Of a stretch of DNA of 64,000 nucleotides, positions 10,301 through 22,040 are shown piece after piece; position 1 is the stretch's first letter, and each line of letters opens with the position of its first letter. Source of the DNA: Rhizoclosmatium globosum (Eukaryota > Chytridiomycota > Chytridiomycetes > Chytridiales > Chytriomycetaceae); assembly GCA_002104985.1 (NCBI GenBank), contig MCGO01000004.1:372001-436000 (forward strand). The letters run 5' to 3'. Made by a program: the position numbers and the translations under genes. The notes beneath the pieces are model-generated. The model saw only the letters and a list, made by a program, of their open reading frames with translations. It made no database searches and was not told the origin of the DNA.

Positions 10301-13300
10301 ATTGCAAAAACACAGCTAATCATTAATAGGATGGAAATCTTTTGGAACTCGATGCAGAACAAATTGAGGCCGAGGTTGATACTCTCAAAAGAGAAATGCA
10401 TCGTGTCCTGGGTACATTGATCCAGGCTCCCGCTCCTCAAAATATTGCAAAACAAGTTAAAGAAAAGATTGATGAGTTCATGCTCAATATTCCAATGATC
10501 CAAGTAGTTTGCAATCCTGGTATGAGAGATCGTCATTGGGCCAAGATGTCTATTGCTGCTGGAGCAGAATTGAAACCGGACAGTAACTCATCACTCAGAA
10601 AAATGCTTAAACTCAATTTGGATCAATACCTTGGCCAGTTCAGGGAAATTAGTGAATCAGCTTCGAAAGAATACACTCTGGAGAAGAATATGAAGAAGAT
10701 GGCCGTCGAGTGGGAGCCACTGGAATTGGTTATGTTGGCGTACAGAGAAACAGGAACGCATATTCTCGCGAGTGTTGACGAAGCCCAACAATTGCTTGAT
10801 GATCAAATCGTTAAGACTCAATCCATGCGTGGTTCGCCATACATTAAGCCATTCGAAGCAGAAATCAAAGAATGGGAACGGAAGCTTCTTACCACTCAGG
10901 AAATTTTAGATGAATGGCTGAAAGTACAAGCAACGTGGTTGTATTTGGAGCCTATTTTCAGTTCTGAAGATATCATGAATCAGATGCCCGAGGAAGGCCG
11001 AAAATTTAAAATGGTGGATCAAAGCTGGAGAAAGATTATGGTTCAGGTGCTTGAAGACCGCCACATTCTTCGTGTCACAGATATTCCGAATTTGTTGGAC
11101 GACATGATTCGAAACAATGAATATCTCGAGATTATTCTTAAAGGACTGAATAACTACTTGGAGCTCAAGAGAATCAGTTTCCCACGATTCTTCTTCTTGT
11201 CCAATGACGAAATGCTTGAAATTCTCTCTGAGACAAAAGATCCAACTCGTGTTCAACCGCATTTAAAGAAAGCATTCGAAGGAATCGCCACGCTTGAGTT
11301 TGACAGCCAGCTGGATATTTTAGCTCTTTTCTCTGGAGAGAATGAAAGACTCCCGCTATTACACAAAATCTCCACAGTCGAAGCTAAGGGAGCGGTAGAA
11401 AAATGGTTATTGGGAGTTGAGAAAGGAATGCTTGAAAGTGTTAAATCGGTTGTTTCGGAAGCTTATCACGCTTATTTCACGAAGCCAAGAAACCAATGGG
11501 TGTTGGACTGGCCTGGGCAAGTTGTACTTTGTGTTAGCTCCATCTTTTGGACAACTGGTATGGAAAAAGCCATTAGTTCCGGAAAAAAGGGCCTTGAAGA
11601 TTATTGTGTCGAACTCAACAATGATATGAAAGACATTATTGCTCTTGTTCGAGGCAACTTAACTAAGATGGCACGTATCACGTTAGGAGCTTTAGTAGTT
11701 ATAGATGTTCATGCTCGTGATGTGACAAGTCAGCTATCTATTGATGGTGTGAAGGATATTATGGAATTCGCTTGGCTTTCTCAGTTACGATACTACTTCC
11801 AGGATTCCGATGTCCTAGTCAAAATGATTAACGCCGTCAAAGTTTACGGATATGAATACTTGGGGAACAGTCCTCGTCTCGTTATTACACCGCTGACAGA
11901 TAGATGTTACAGAACGTTGATGGGAGCGTTGCAATTGAATTTGGGAGGTGCTCCAGAAGGACCTGCTGGAACAGGAAAGACGGAAACCACAAAAGATTTG
12001 GCGAAAGCTTTAGCAAAACAGTGTGGTAAGTTATTTTTGCAGGTCTGATATTGCTTGTTGGTTAACATTGAACAAGTGGTTTTCAATTGTTCTGACGGTC
12101 TTGATTACTTGGCTATGGGAAAATTCTTCAAAGGTTTGGCAACTTCAGGAGCTTGGGCCTGTTTCGATGAATTCAACCGTATCGATTTGGAGGTACTGTC
12201 TGTCGTAGCACAGCAAGTCTTGACTATCCAACGTGCAATCGGAATGAAAATGAAAGAGTTCATGTTCGAAGGAACCAAGTTGACTCTTAACCCTACTTGC
12301 GCTGTATTTATCACCATGAATCCTGGTTATGCGGTGAGTGATTGTTTTGAAACGGCAAGGAGACTAACTTAGTTTCAAGGGACGAAGTGAGCTTCCTGAC
12401 AACCTAAAAGCTCTTTTCCGAACAGTAGCGATGATGGTTCCAGATTATACTCTGATTGGTGAAATCACATTGTATTCTTTTGGGTTCATTGAAGCCCGAA
12501 ACCTTGCTCGTAAAATTTCAGCTACATACCGTCTTTGCTCAGAGCAGTTGTCATCTCAGGATCACTATGATTACGGAATGAGAGCCGTTAAGAGTGTCCT
12601 TACGGCCGCCGGAAACTTGAAACTTAAGTACCCGGACGAAAATGAACAGATTCTTGTTTTGCGTTCTATTATCGACGTCAACTTGCCAAAGTTTTTGTCC
12701 CAAGATATTGCACTTTTTAAGGGTATTGCCACGGACTTGTTTCCCGGAGTTAGACTTCCAAAACCAGACTACACATTGCTGGAGGGTGCAATTGAGAAAT
12801 CTTGCAAGAAATTAGGATTACAAATGGTTCCTGCGTTTGTAGAAAAAATTATCCAGCTTTATGAGATGATGCTGGTGCGTCATGGTTATATGTTAGGTGG
12901 GTAGCCTTGGTTGGTTCACTTTATTCTGAATTTTATACAGTTGGTGAACCATTCTCTGGAAAAACATCGGCATATCGTGTTCTAGCTGATGGAATGTCAG
13001 ATCTTTGTGTCTCACAAGGCACAGATGTGGAATTTCAGAAGGTACAAGTCAAAGTAATTAATCCAAAATCTATCACTATGGGACAACTATACGGGCAATT
13101 TGATCCTGTTTCACATGAATGGACAGATGGTGTATTAGCCACATCATTCAGGTCGTTTGCAAGCTCTCCTTCTCCGGATAGAAAGTGGGTTATATTTGAT
13201 GGCCCTGTTGATGCTATTTGGGTAGAAAACATGAACACTGGTACGAAACATATTCAAGTTTAAACAAATAACTAATTTTTCAATCAGTGCTGGATGATAA

Positions 13301-16300
13301 TAAGAAACTTTGCTTGATGAGTGGTGAAATCATCCAGCTCTCCAACACTATGAGTTTGGTGTTTGAAGTTATGGATTTGGCTGTTGCTTCTCCTGCTACA
13401 GTTAGTCGATGTGGGATGGTTTACTTAGAGCCCGAAAGAATGGGTTGGAGGCCACTGGTAAAATCCTGGATCGAAACTTTGGACTTCCTATCCCCAGACA
13501 ATTCACAATACTTGAATCAGCTATTCGAGCTTCTTGTTCCACCAAGTTTGCTATGCGCCAAACGTGATTGTAAAGAGGTCTCCCCAACGTCAGAAATTGG
13601 ACTGGTAAAGTCATTGACACAAGTTTTAGACAGTTTGTTGGATGAATTCCGAAACTCGCCCCAATCTGCTACTCAAGATGATTTAAGAAGGCTTGAGTGT
13701 AAATTTGTGTTCTCTCTGATTTGGTCAGTTGGTGGAAGTGTGGACCAACAGTCACAAGTCAAATTCGATGCATTCTTACGTGATTTAATAGCCCGAAACA
13801 TTGAGATGCGACTTCCCATTCCTATGGATGAAGAAGGTGCCACTGTGTATGATTATGTCTTCGAAACTAATGCTTCAACTGGTGATAACTGGAAATTGTG
13901 GATTAACACAATTCAACACGTTGAGATTCCTCCGAGCGCCGATTTTGGTGATATCATTATCCCAACAAAAGACACCGCTCGTTATAATTACATTATGGAG
14001 CTCTTGGTTACTCATAATAAGCCTTATCTACTTGTCGGTCCAACTGGTACAGGAAAATCAAAGTACATTGCGAACAAGCTATTGACTGGCCTTTCAAAGG
14101 AAAAATACATCCCGATCTTCATCAATTTTTCAGCTCGAACCAGTGCAAACCAAACTCAAGATATTGTAATGAGCAAATTGGACAAGCGAAGGAAAGGAGT
14201 ATTTGGGCCTCCAGTTGGAAAGCGATATCTCATTTTTATCGATGATTTGAATGTACCCCAGAAGGAGACATATGGTGCCCAACCACCAATTGAATTGTTT
14301 AGACAGTGGGCAGATCATGGAAATTGGTATGACAAAAAAGATACCACACGGTTGGAGCTTATCGATATTCAGCTTATTGGAGCGATGGGGCCGCCAGGAG
14401 GAGGCAGGAACGTAATAACACCAAGATTTTCGCGCCACTTTAACCAAGTCGTGATCAACTCTTTCGATGACCTAACTATGGCTCGTATCTTTCACTCTAT
14501 ATTGAACTGGCATTTTGGAAGAATGGAATTTGCCGAGGAAATCAAAGAAATGGCACAAGGGGTTATTCAGGCTACACTCAGCACATATAAATGGGTTATC
14601 GTTAATTTGTTGCCGACTCCTGCCAAAACTCACTATACCTTCAACTTACGAGACTTCTCTAAAGTTATTCAAGGAATGCTACTTTCAAAGCCGGCATTCT
14701 TCCAAACGTCTGACCAAATTATCCGCTTGTGGGCACATGAAGTGTATCGAGTGTATTGTGATCGTCTTATTTCCGATGATGATCGTTATGGCCTCTTCTC
14801 GCATCTTCTTGATACAATCAAAGAATCATTTGCGTGTGAACCAGATGAAGTATTCCAGAACATTGCTAGTGGTGTTGGCGAAAACGACACTGTCGTTTTG
14901 ATGGAAGATGATATGCGAGGATTAGTATTTGGAGATATATTGAGTCCTAGAAAGCCAAACGAAGACCCTGACTACATTGAAATGCTTGATTTTGACAAAA
15001 TCACCAGTGTTGTGAGCGTATTCCTTAACGAATACAACCAAGTTAAGAAGACAAAGTTGAATTTAGTTCTCTTCAGATTTGCGATTGAACATGTGGCAAG
15101 GCTGTGTCGTATTTTGAAGCTGCCAGGAGGAAATGCTCTATTAGTTGGAGTCGGAGGAAGTGGTAGACAGAGTTTGACTAGACTCTCAGCATTTATTATG
15201 AGTTACGAACAGTTCCAGATTGAAATTTCCAAATCCTACGGCAAAATAGAATGGCGCGACGATCTCAAAAAGATTCTCTTGGCGGCTGGTGCAGAAAACA
15301 GAAAGACTGTCTTTTTGTTCCCAGATACTCAAATCAAAGAAGAGTCATTCATCGAAGACGTTAGCAATCTATTGAATGCTGGTGATGTGCCCAATATTTT
15401 CGCTGCGGATGAAAAGCAAAACATCATTGAAAAGTGCATGAGTGATGCCCAAGAAGAAGGAAAGATTGGAGATGGAAGTCCTGCTACAATGTATAACTAC
15501 TTTATTGAACGAGTGAAGAAGAACCTTCACATCGTCCTTTGTATGAGTCCAATCGGAGATGCATTTAGAACTCGTATGAGAATGTTCTCCTCCATTGTGA
15601 ACTGTTGTACGATTGATTGGTTCCACGAATGGCCTGAAGACGCTCTTCAAGCAGTAGCTAAGCAGTTCTTTAACGACTTGGAGCTTGATGATTCCATTAG
15701 AGATTCAGTTGTTGTCATGTGTCGTCACTTCCATCAATCTGCCATCAATCTGTCAACAAAGTTCTTATTGAATCTTAATCGTCACAACTACGTGACGCCA
15801 ACTTCATATTTGGAGTTACTAAATGCGTATAAAATGCTGTTTAAGTCAAAGCTGGCAGAAATTTCAGCAATTAAGCAAAGATATTCTGGTGGTTTGGAGA
15901 AACTTGCCTTTGCAGCGTCTCAAGTCATGCAGATGCAAATTGATCTTTCCGATCTTCAACCCCAGCTGAAAAAGACGTCTGAAGAAACTTCAGAAATGTT
16001 GGTGAAGATTGCAAAAGAATCTGTGGAAGTGGAGGCAACACGAAGTGTTGTCGCAGCTGAAGAGGCCGTAGCATCGGCAAAAGCAGCAGAATCTACTGCC
16101 ATTAAAACTGATTGCGAGGCTGACTTGGCTACTGCTATTCCACTCTTGAATGCGGCGTTGTCTGCTTTGGACACATTGAAGAAACAAGATATTGACTTGG
16201 TTAAATCCATGAAGGTAATTTTTAACGACATAAACAAAGGAAAATACTTATTTGAAACCTAGAATCCACCAGACGGCGTTAAACTTGTCATGGAAGCAGT

Positions 16301-19300
16301 TTGTGTAATGAAGGATATCAAACCAGAGAAAATTCCCGACCCGTCAGGATCAGGACGAATGATCTTTGACTACTGGAAGTCATCTTTGAAGATGCTGAAC
16401 GACGCAAAGTTCCTTGATTCTCTCAAAACGTTCGACAAAGATGATATTCCTCCCGCCATTATCAAGAAGATCAGAACAACGTACATGCCGAATCCTGAAT
16501 TCAAGCCTGAAAAAGTTCGTAACGCTTCAAGTGCTGCTGAAGGTCTTTGTAACTGGATTCTTGCGATGGAATCTTACGACAAAGTCGCGAAAGTTGTCGC
16601 TCCTAAACAAATTGCATTGGCACATGCCGAGGCGGAATTGGCTGTTACACTTGCAGGTCTTGCTGAAAAACGAGCGATTTTACAGGCTGTGCAGGCGCGT
16701 TTAACCGCATTGAACGACAACTTGGAAGCTCTTTCTGCTAAAAAAGAAAGGCTTGAACGTGAAGTCAAGAGTTGTGAGGAGCAACTTGATCGTGCACAAA
16801 AGCTGCTTGGAGGTTTGGGAGGTGAAAAACAGCGTTGGACTGAGGTTGTAGTCCAGCTTGACGGAACTTTGTTTAATTTGAGTGGTGATGTTCTGCTTTC
16901 TGCAGGAGTCGTAGCATACCTTGGCGCATTTACCAAGTTTTATAGGACAGAATGTGCAGAGGAATGGCTCGATAGATGTAAAAGTGAAGGAATCGCGTGT
17001 TCAGAAGTGTTCAATCTTCAGAAAGTTTTGGGCGACCCTATTCGAACAAGAGCCTGGAATATTGCTGGTCTACCATCTGATTCTTTCTCTATCGATAATG
17101 GTATTATTGTGTCGAATGCGCGTCGGTGGCCTTTAATGATTGATCCGCAAGGTCAAGGTGGGGATATTAGTCTTACTTCATCACAATGCTAACATATTAC
17201 AGCCAACAAATGGGTTAAAAACATGGAAAAAGACAACAATCTTCAAATTATTAAGCTCACTGATGCAGATTATGTTCGTAACCTTGAAAATGCAATCACA
17301 TTTGGAGCTCCAGTGCTACTTGAAAATATCAAGGAGGAAATTGATCCTATCATGGATACAGTACTTCAAAAACAAATATTTAAATCAGGTGGCGCGAACT
17401 GTATTCGTCTCGGAGATGCTGTGATTGAATACAACGACAACTTCAAGCTGTACATTACTACAAAACTCAGAAACCCTCACTACCTTCCGGAAGTGTCCGT
17501 TAAAGTTTCTGTGCTTAACTTCATGATCACACCTGAAGGATTGGAGGATCAACTTCTTGGTATTGTAGTCGCTAAGGAACGCCCAGAACTTGAAGAGGAA
17601 AAGACACAATTAGTGCTTCAAAATGCAGAAAACAAAAAGAAGCTGAAGGAAATTGAAGACCAAATTCTGTCGATTCTGTCTTCTGCTGAAGGAAACATTC
17701 TGCAAAACGAAACTGCAATCGAAGTGTTGTCATCATCAAAAGTCCTCTCTGTGGAACTTTTTGAAAAACAGAAGATTGCCGAAGAAACTGAAAAGAAGAT
17801 TGATGAGACTCGTGACTCTTACAGGCCAATTGCAAGCCATTCATCAGTTCTATTCTTCTGTATTGCAGACCTTGCCAACATTGAAAATATGTACCAATAT
17901 TCACTGAACTGGTTCATCGACCTATTTATTAACGGTATCGCCCAATCGGCAAAGTCCAGCATTGTAAAGCGAAGGCTGAAGACCCTCGAGACCTACTTCA
18001 CTTACTCTCTGTACTGTAACGTCTGTCGATCTCTGTTTGAAAAGGATAAGCTGGTATTCTCCTTCTTGTTATGTACAGCTATTCTCAAGGGACGTGGAGA
18101 GCTTGACATGAACGAATTCAACTTCTTGACAACGGGAGGTGTTGGTTTAGGAAATTCAACTGTTCCAAACCCAGACCCAGCCTGGATTGCAGAGAAGACA
18201 TGGGCAGAAATCGCGAGATTGTCTGAAATTCCTGCTTTTAAAGGCTTTATTGACGATTTTAAACCGGCGGATTGGAGGCCATATGTTGACTTCCCTGAAG
18301 CCATCAACGCCCCCCTTCCGGGAAAATGGAGCACCGCTCTTAATGACTTGGAGAAGACTCTTGTTGTTAGAGTATTACGGCCGGAGCGGATTGTTCCCAT
18401 CATCCAGGACTTTGTCAAAATCAAGTTGGGTCAAAAGTTTATTGAGCCACCCACGTTCGACTTATCTGGAAGTTACGATGACTCCAGTAATCGCACTCCA
18501 TTGATTTTCATTTTGTCTCCCGGTGTTGACCCAATGGCACAGTGAGTGTCTTCAACTCCTCCCCTCCATCTCCATTTTTTCTCCTTTTCTTCTCCTCCAC
18601 CCCCATCCCCCTTCATTCACATTCTAACCCCAATGAAACCAGGTTGCTCAAATTTGCGGATGATAAAGGTATGGGTGGTCTCAAATGTCAGTCCATTTCA
18701 CTTGGGCAGGGACAAGGACCCATCGCTGCTGCCATGATCAAAGATGCACAAAAGGGAGGAACATGGATTGTGCTTCAGAACTGTCACTTGGCCGTCAGTT
18801 GGCTTGCAACACTTGAAAAGATTGTGGATGATATGTCGACAGCATCTGTACATAAGGATTTCCGCCTCTGGTTGACATCTTACCCTAGTGACAAGTTCCC
18901 CTCCTCTATTCTACAAGTTGGAGTAAAAATGACCAACGAACCACCGAAGGGAGTGAAAGCAAACTTGTTAAAAAGCTACATTAGTGATCCAATTGCGGAT
19001 GATAAGTTCTTCTCGAGTTGTTCAAAAGCAGCAGAATGGGAAAAGCTTTTGTTCGGATTATGTACTTTCCATGCCGTCATCCAAGAGCGAAGGAACTTCG
19101 GTCCACTTGGATGGAATATTCCCTATGAGTTTAATGAGTCTGACTTGAGAATCAGTATGCGACAGCTACTCATGTTCTTGGATGAATATGAAGACATTCC
19201 CTTCAAAGCCTTGTCTTACCTCACTGGAGAATGTAACTACGGAGGACGTGTAACAGATGATTGGGATCGTAGAACGCTGATGAATATTCTGTCTATTTAC

Positions 19301-20407
19301 TATTGTCCAGCTATTGTGGAAGACTTGAACTACAAGTTCTCGCCATCAGGAATATACTATGCTCCACCGAAAGGAAAGCATTCCGACTATGTGGAATATA
19401 TTAAACAGCTCCCACTGAATCAAAGCCCTGAGATCTTTGGAGTTCATGACAACGGAGATATCGCTAAGCAACTCGCTGATACCAAAAATCTGTTTGCATC
19501 AGTTATCAAAACACAAGAGGCAAGCGTGTCTGGAGGTGGTGGAGGTGGAAAGAGCAACGATGAAATTGTTACAGAAGTGGCAACCGACATTCTGAATAGA
19601 ATCCCTCGTACATTCAACCTTGAAGCAGCAGTGCAAAAGTATCCTGTCAACTACAATGAAAGCATGAACACTGTGCTCATTCAAGAAATGATTCGTTTCA
19701 ATCGACTGATTCAAATTATCCTTGTAAGTTTGGTGAACGTTCAAAAAGCTATTCGAGGATTAGTTGTGATGAATGCTGAACTGGAAGAGTTGTGTAAAAG
19801 TATCTTGATTTCAAGAGTCCCTTCCATGTGGGCATCCAAGAGTTATCCTTCGTTGAAACCTCTTGGTGCTTATATCACTGATTTGGTTTTGAGAATCAAG
19901 TTCTTCCAAACCTGGTTTGACGAAGGATGCCCCAAACTATTCTGGATGTCTGGATTCTTTTTCACGCAGTCATTTATTACAGCAGCTCTTCAAAACTACG
20001 CGCGTAAATTCTCCATCCCAATTGATGAGTTGGGAGTTGCATTTGAAGTCATGAACCATTTACCACCTTCTGCTATTACTGAATCACCTGAAAACGGAGT
20101 CTATGTAAATGGGTTATATTTGGAAGGCGCTAGGTGGAACAAGGATAAGGGCGTGATAGGAGAATCACAACCCAAAGTACTCTATGATTCGTTACCAGTA
20201 ATTTGGTTCAAGCCGTGCAAAATGGCGGACTATAAGCCTCAATCTACATATGATTGTCCTGTTTACAAAACAAGTGCGCGTCGAGGTGTCCTCTCAACAA
20301 CAGGTCACTCTACGAACTATGTAATTTGCATTAAGCTGCCTTCAGACAAACTACCGAAACACTGGATTCTTCGCGGTGTCGCGGCATTACTTCAATTAGA
20401 TGATTAA
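7312..20407 (+). CDS. DNAH7: Axonemal dynein heavy chain, single-headed inner arm (DNAH7/DNAH3/DNAH12 group)
   Basis: Sixteen exons: 7312-7408, 7496-7838, 7885-8050, 8095-8318, 8364-8639, 8693-9410, 9463-9641, 9688-10285, 10330-12025, 12077-12333, 12380-12896, 12941-13240, 13288-16214, 16263-17157, 17203-18541, 18643-20407. They give 4,098 aa, close to human DNAH7. It is the force-generating ATPase of the ciliary inner arm. P-loops are intact: AAA1 [17 protein letters not shown] (about residue 1411), AAA2 GEPFSGKT (about 1692), AAA3 GPTGTGKS (about 2041), AAA4 [13 protein letters not shown] (about 2410). The coiled-coil stalk and microtubule-binding tip lie at about 2645-2955, then AAA5/6, and the end [14 protein letters not shown] is typical of the group. 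The N-terminal tail is Lys/Ala-rich. The start lies only 53 bp after the Swd1 stop. An intact gene implies flagellated zoospores. Confidence 0.96.
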
Positions 20408-20434
20408 ATTTCGTTATTCGTAGTAAATAAATGT

Positions 20435-22001
20435 TTATTGGTCCTGTTTCTTTTGACCTCCCTTTCCTTGCTTCTGCTTCTTCCCACCTCCAGATTCACC
20501 TGCTCCCGCCTTTCGCTTTTCTTTCTTTTCACGGTATTCATCTTCGTTGAACTTGCGGAGAATTTGGATGTAAGCTCCGTAATCAATTGTTTCCGTTGCT
20601 GAAAAATGTTAGGTGGTTCAAGAAGTTTCCTTTTTGAAATTACCTTCTCCAGTTCCAACCGTGTTCAGTTTTCCTGCGATTGAGGCAGTGGCAGAAATTT
20701 CCGAGAACTAAAAACGAATTTGAAACGTGAGATAATTCGAAGTTGGGAATAGACATGACATGCCACCAAAACAACAAAATCTTACTTTGATATCTTTCTC
20801 CTTATGGTATTCACTAACCCCAATAAGCAAAGAATCTTCGTTGGAAGTTCCAGGCGCATAAGCCACTATCAAATCTCCCCTGTGATCAAACTCAATATCC
20901 AAAACAGGGCGAGGAAGTTGAATGTTGGTATGCAGACGGAATTCGTTCGTTGACCCCGAAGATACTGTGAGAATGGACACGATAGGGATTGCCTCATATG
21001 CAACCGCAATTGCGGAGGAGGTTGGAGAGGACTTGATCGTAATGATTGTTGGAGACGTTCCATTCACAGGTTTCAATTCTTCTGCGAGCTCAGCGATTGA
21101 GAGTTGATCAATTTCAGAGTGCGTTGTGACATTCCATCGAATCAAAGTCCCGTCTCCTCCACCACTTATAATTTCGGTTGGTCTATTCGGAACAGGCGCT
21201 ATCTTTGTGATGAATCTAAATTTCCGAATGTAAGCTTTAACGCGAGAGGATGCAAGTTACCCCTTGTGTCCTAAGCAAAATCCATCAATTTCGAATGTGT
21301 CGGGGAAAAGGGAGACGCGAATCTTTTCATCACGATCAGAAGTAATGAGGAAACCATTTTCGTGAGATAGAATCTGCGATGGTAGATACCAGATCAGGTA
21401 TAATGTGGAATAGTTGCAAGTCGCGTACCATGTCAGTCACAAGGGAGCAGTGACCGAGTAACAGCTTAGCCTTCTCGCTTCCAGCACCAAGAGGAATTCT
21501 AGGTTGAAGAAGAGTCAACCGAAAGCAATACGCGCGCCAGAAACCTGCCTGTAGACATCGCCAAACTTGTCTGCCACAACCAGATCTCCAAGAGTGGTTT
21601 CGTCTCCAGAAAAGGCGATTGCATTCGGACGTTTGAGTAGCGGCTTAGCCGCGACGAGGGACCAGGTCTTTGTGTTCCACAACTGGACCGAGCGCGAGTC
21701 CGAGGCAACGGCCATCAGCTCGCCGTTGCGGTGGAAGGCGATGGCACGCACGGCACCCTCGGGCATATCGGCAACGCGCAGAACTTGGACGTGTGCATCG
21801 TCCGAGGAGGCGTGTGCGTGGTCCGCGGGAACAGCCACAAGCGAGTTTGACCTAGAAACCACAGGTCAGCGTCACACAACCACAGCTGCATCACAGAGCA
21901 CAGAGCACTAACTGTGCATCAACGACGAAGAACCGCTTGCCGTAAGCAGCTACAACGTGGTGCTTATTGCTCCAGAGCCCGTGAATCGACTGCAATGTCA
22001 T
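20435..22001 (-). CDS. TRM82: tRNA (guanine-N7-)-methyltransferase non-catalytic subunit WDR4/Trm82
   Basis: Exons right to left: 22001-21913, 21851-21549, 21498-21429, 21373-21261, 21215-20786, 20707-20644, 20598-20435; 410 aa. Trm82/WDR4 is the WD40 partner that stabilises Trm8/METTL1, which makes m7G46 in tRNA. Diagnostic blocks are [47 protein letters not shown] and [13 protein letters not shown], in the same order as human WDR4. The C-terminus is Lys/Gln/Gly-rich. The intron at 21499-21548 appears to use a GC donor (AG|GCAGGT), because the nearby GT donor would put a stop in frame. It is convergent with the dynein gene (27 bp between stops) and divergent from PPIP5K (39 bp between start codons). 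Confidence 0.9.
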
Positions 22002-22040
22002 GATTTTTGTGTTCCCAAAAAGAAAGAAGGCGCATCCGAA
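22002..22040. promoter_or_regulatory. Ultra-compact bidirectional start region, Trm82 / PPIP5K
   Basis: Only 39 bp lie between the two ATGs as annotated. Core promoter elements or transcription starts must overlap the neighbouring 5' UTR or coding sequence, or one of the ATGs is not used. The segment is A-rich (cccaaaaagaaagaagg). An ATG at 22,000 on the + strand overlaps the Trm82 start, but its reading frame looks non-coding. Confidence 0.45.
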
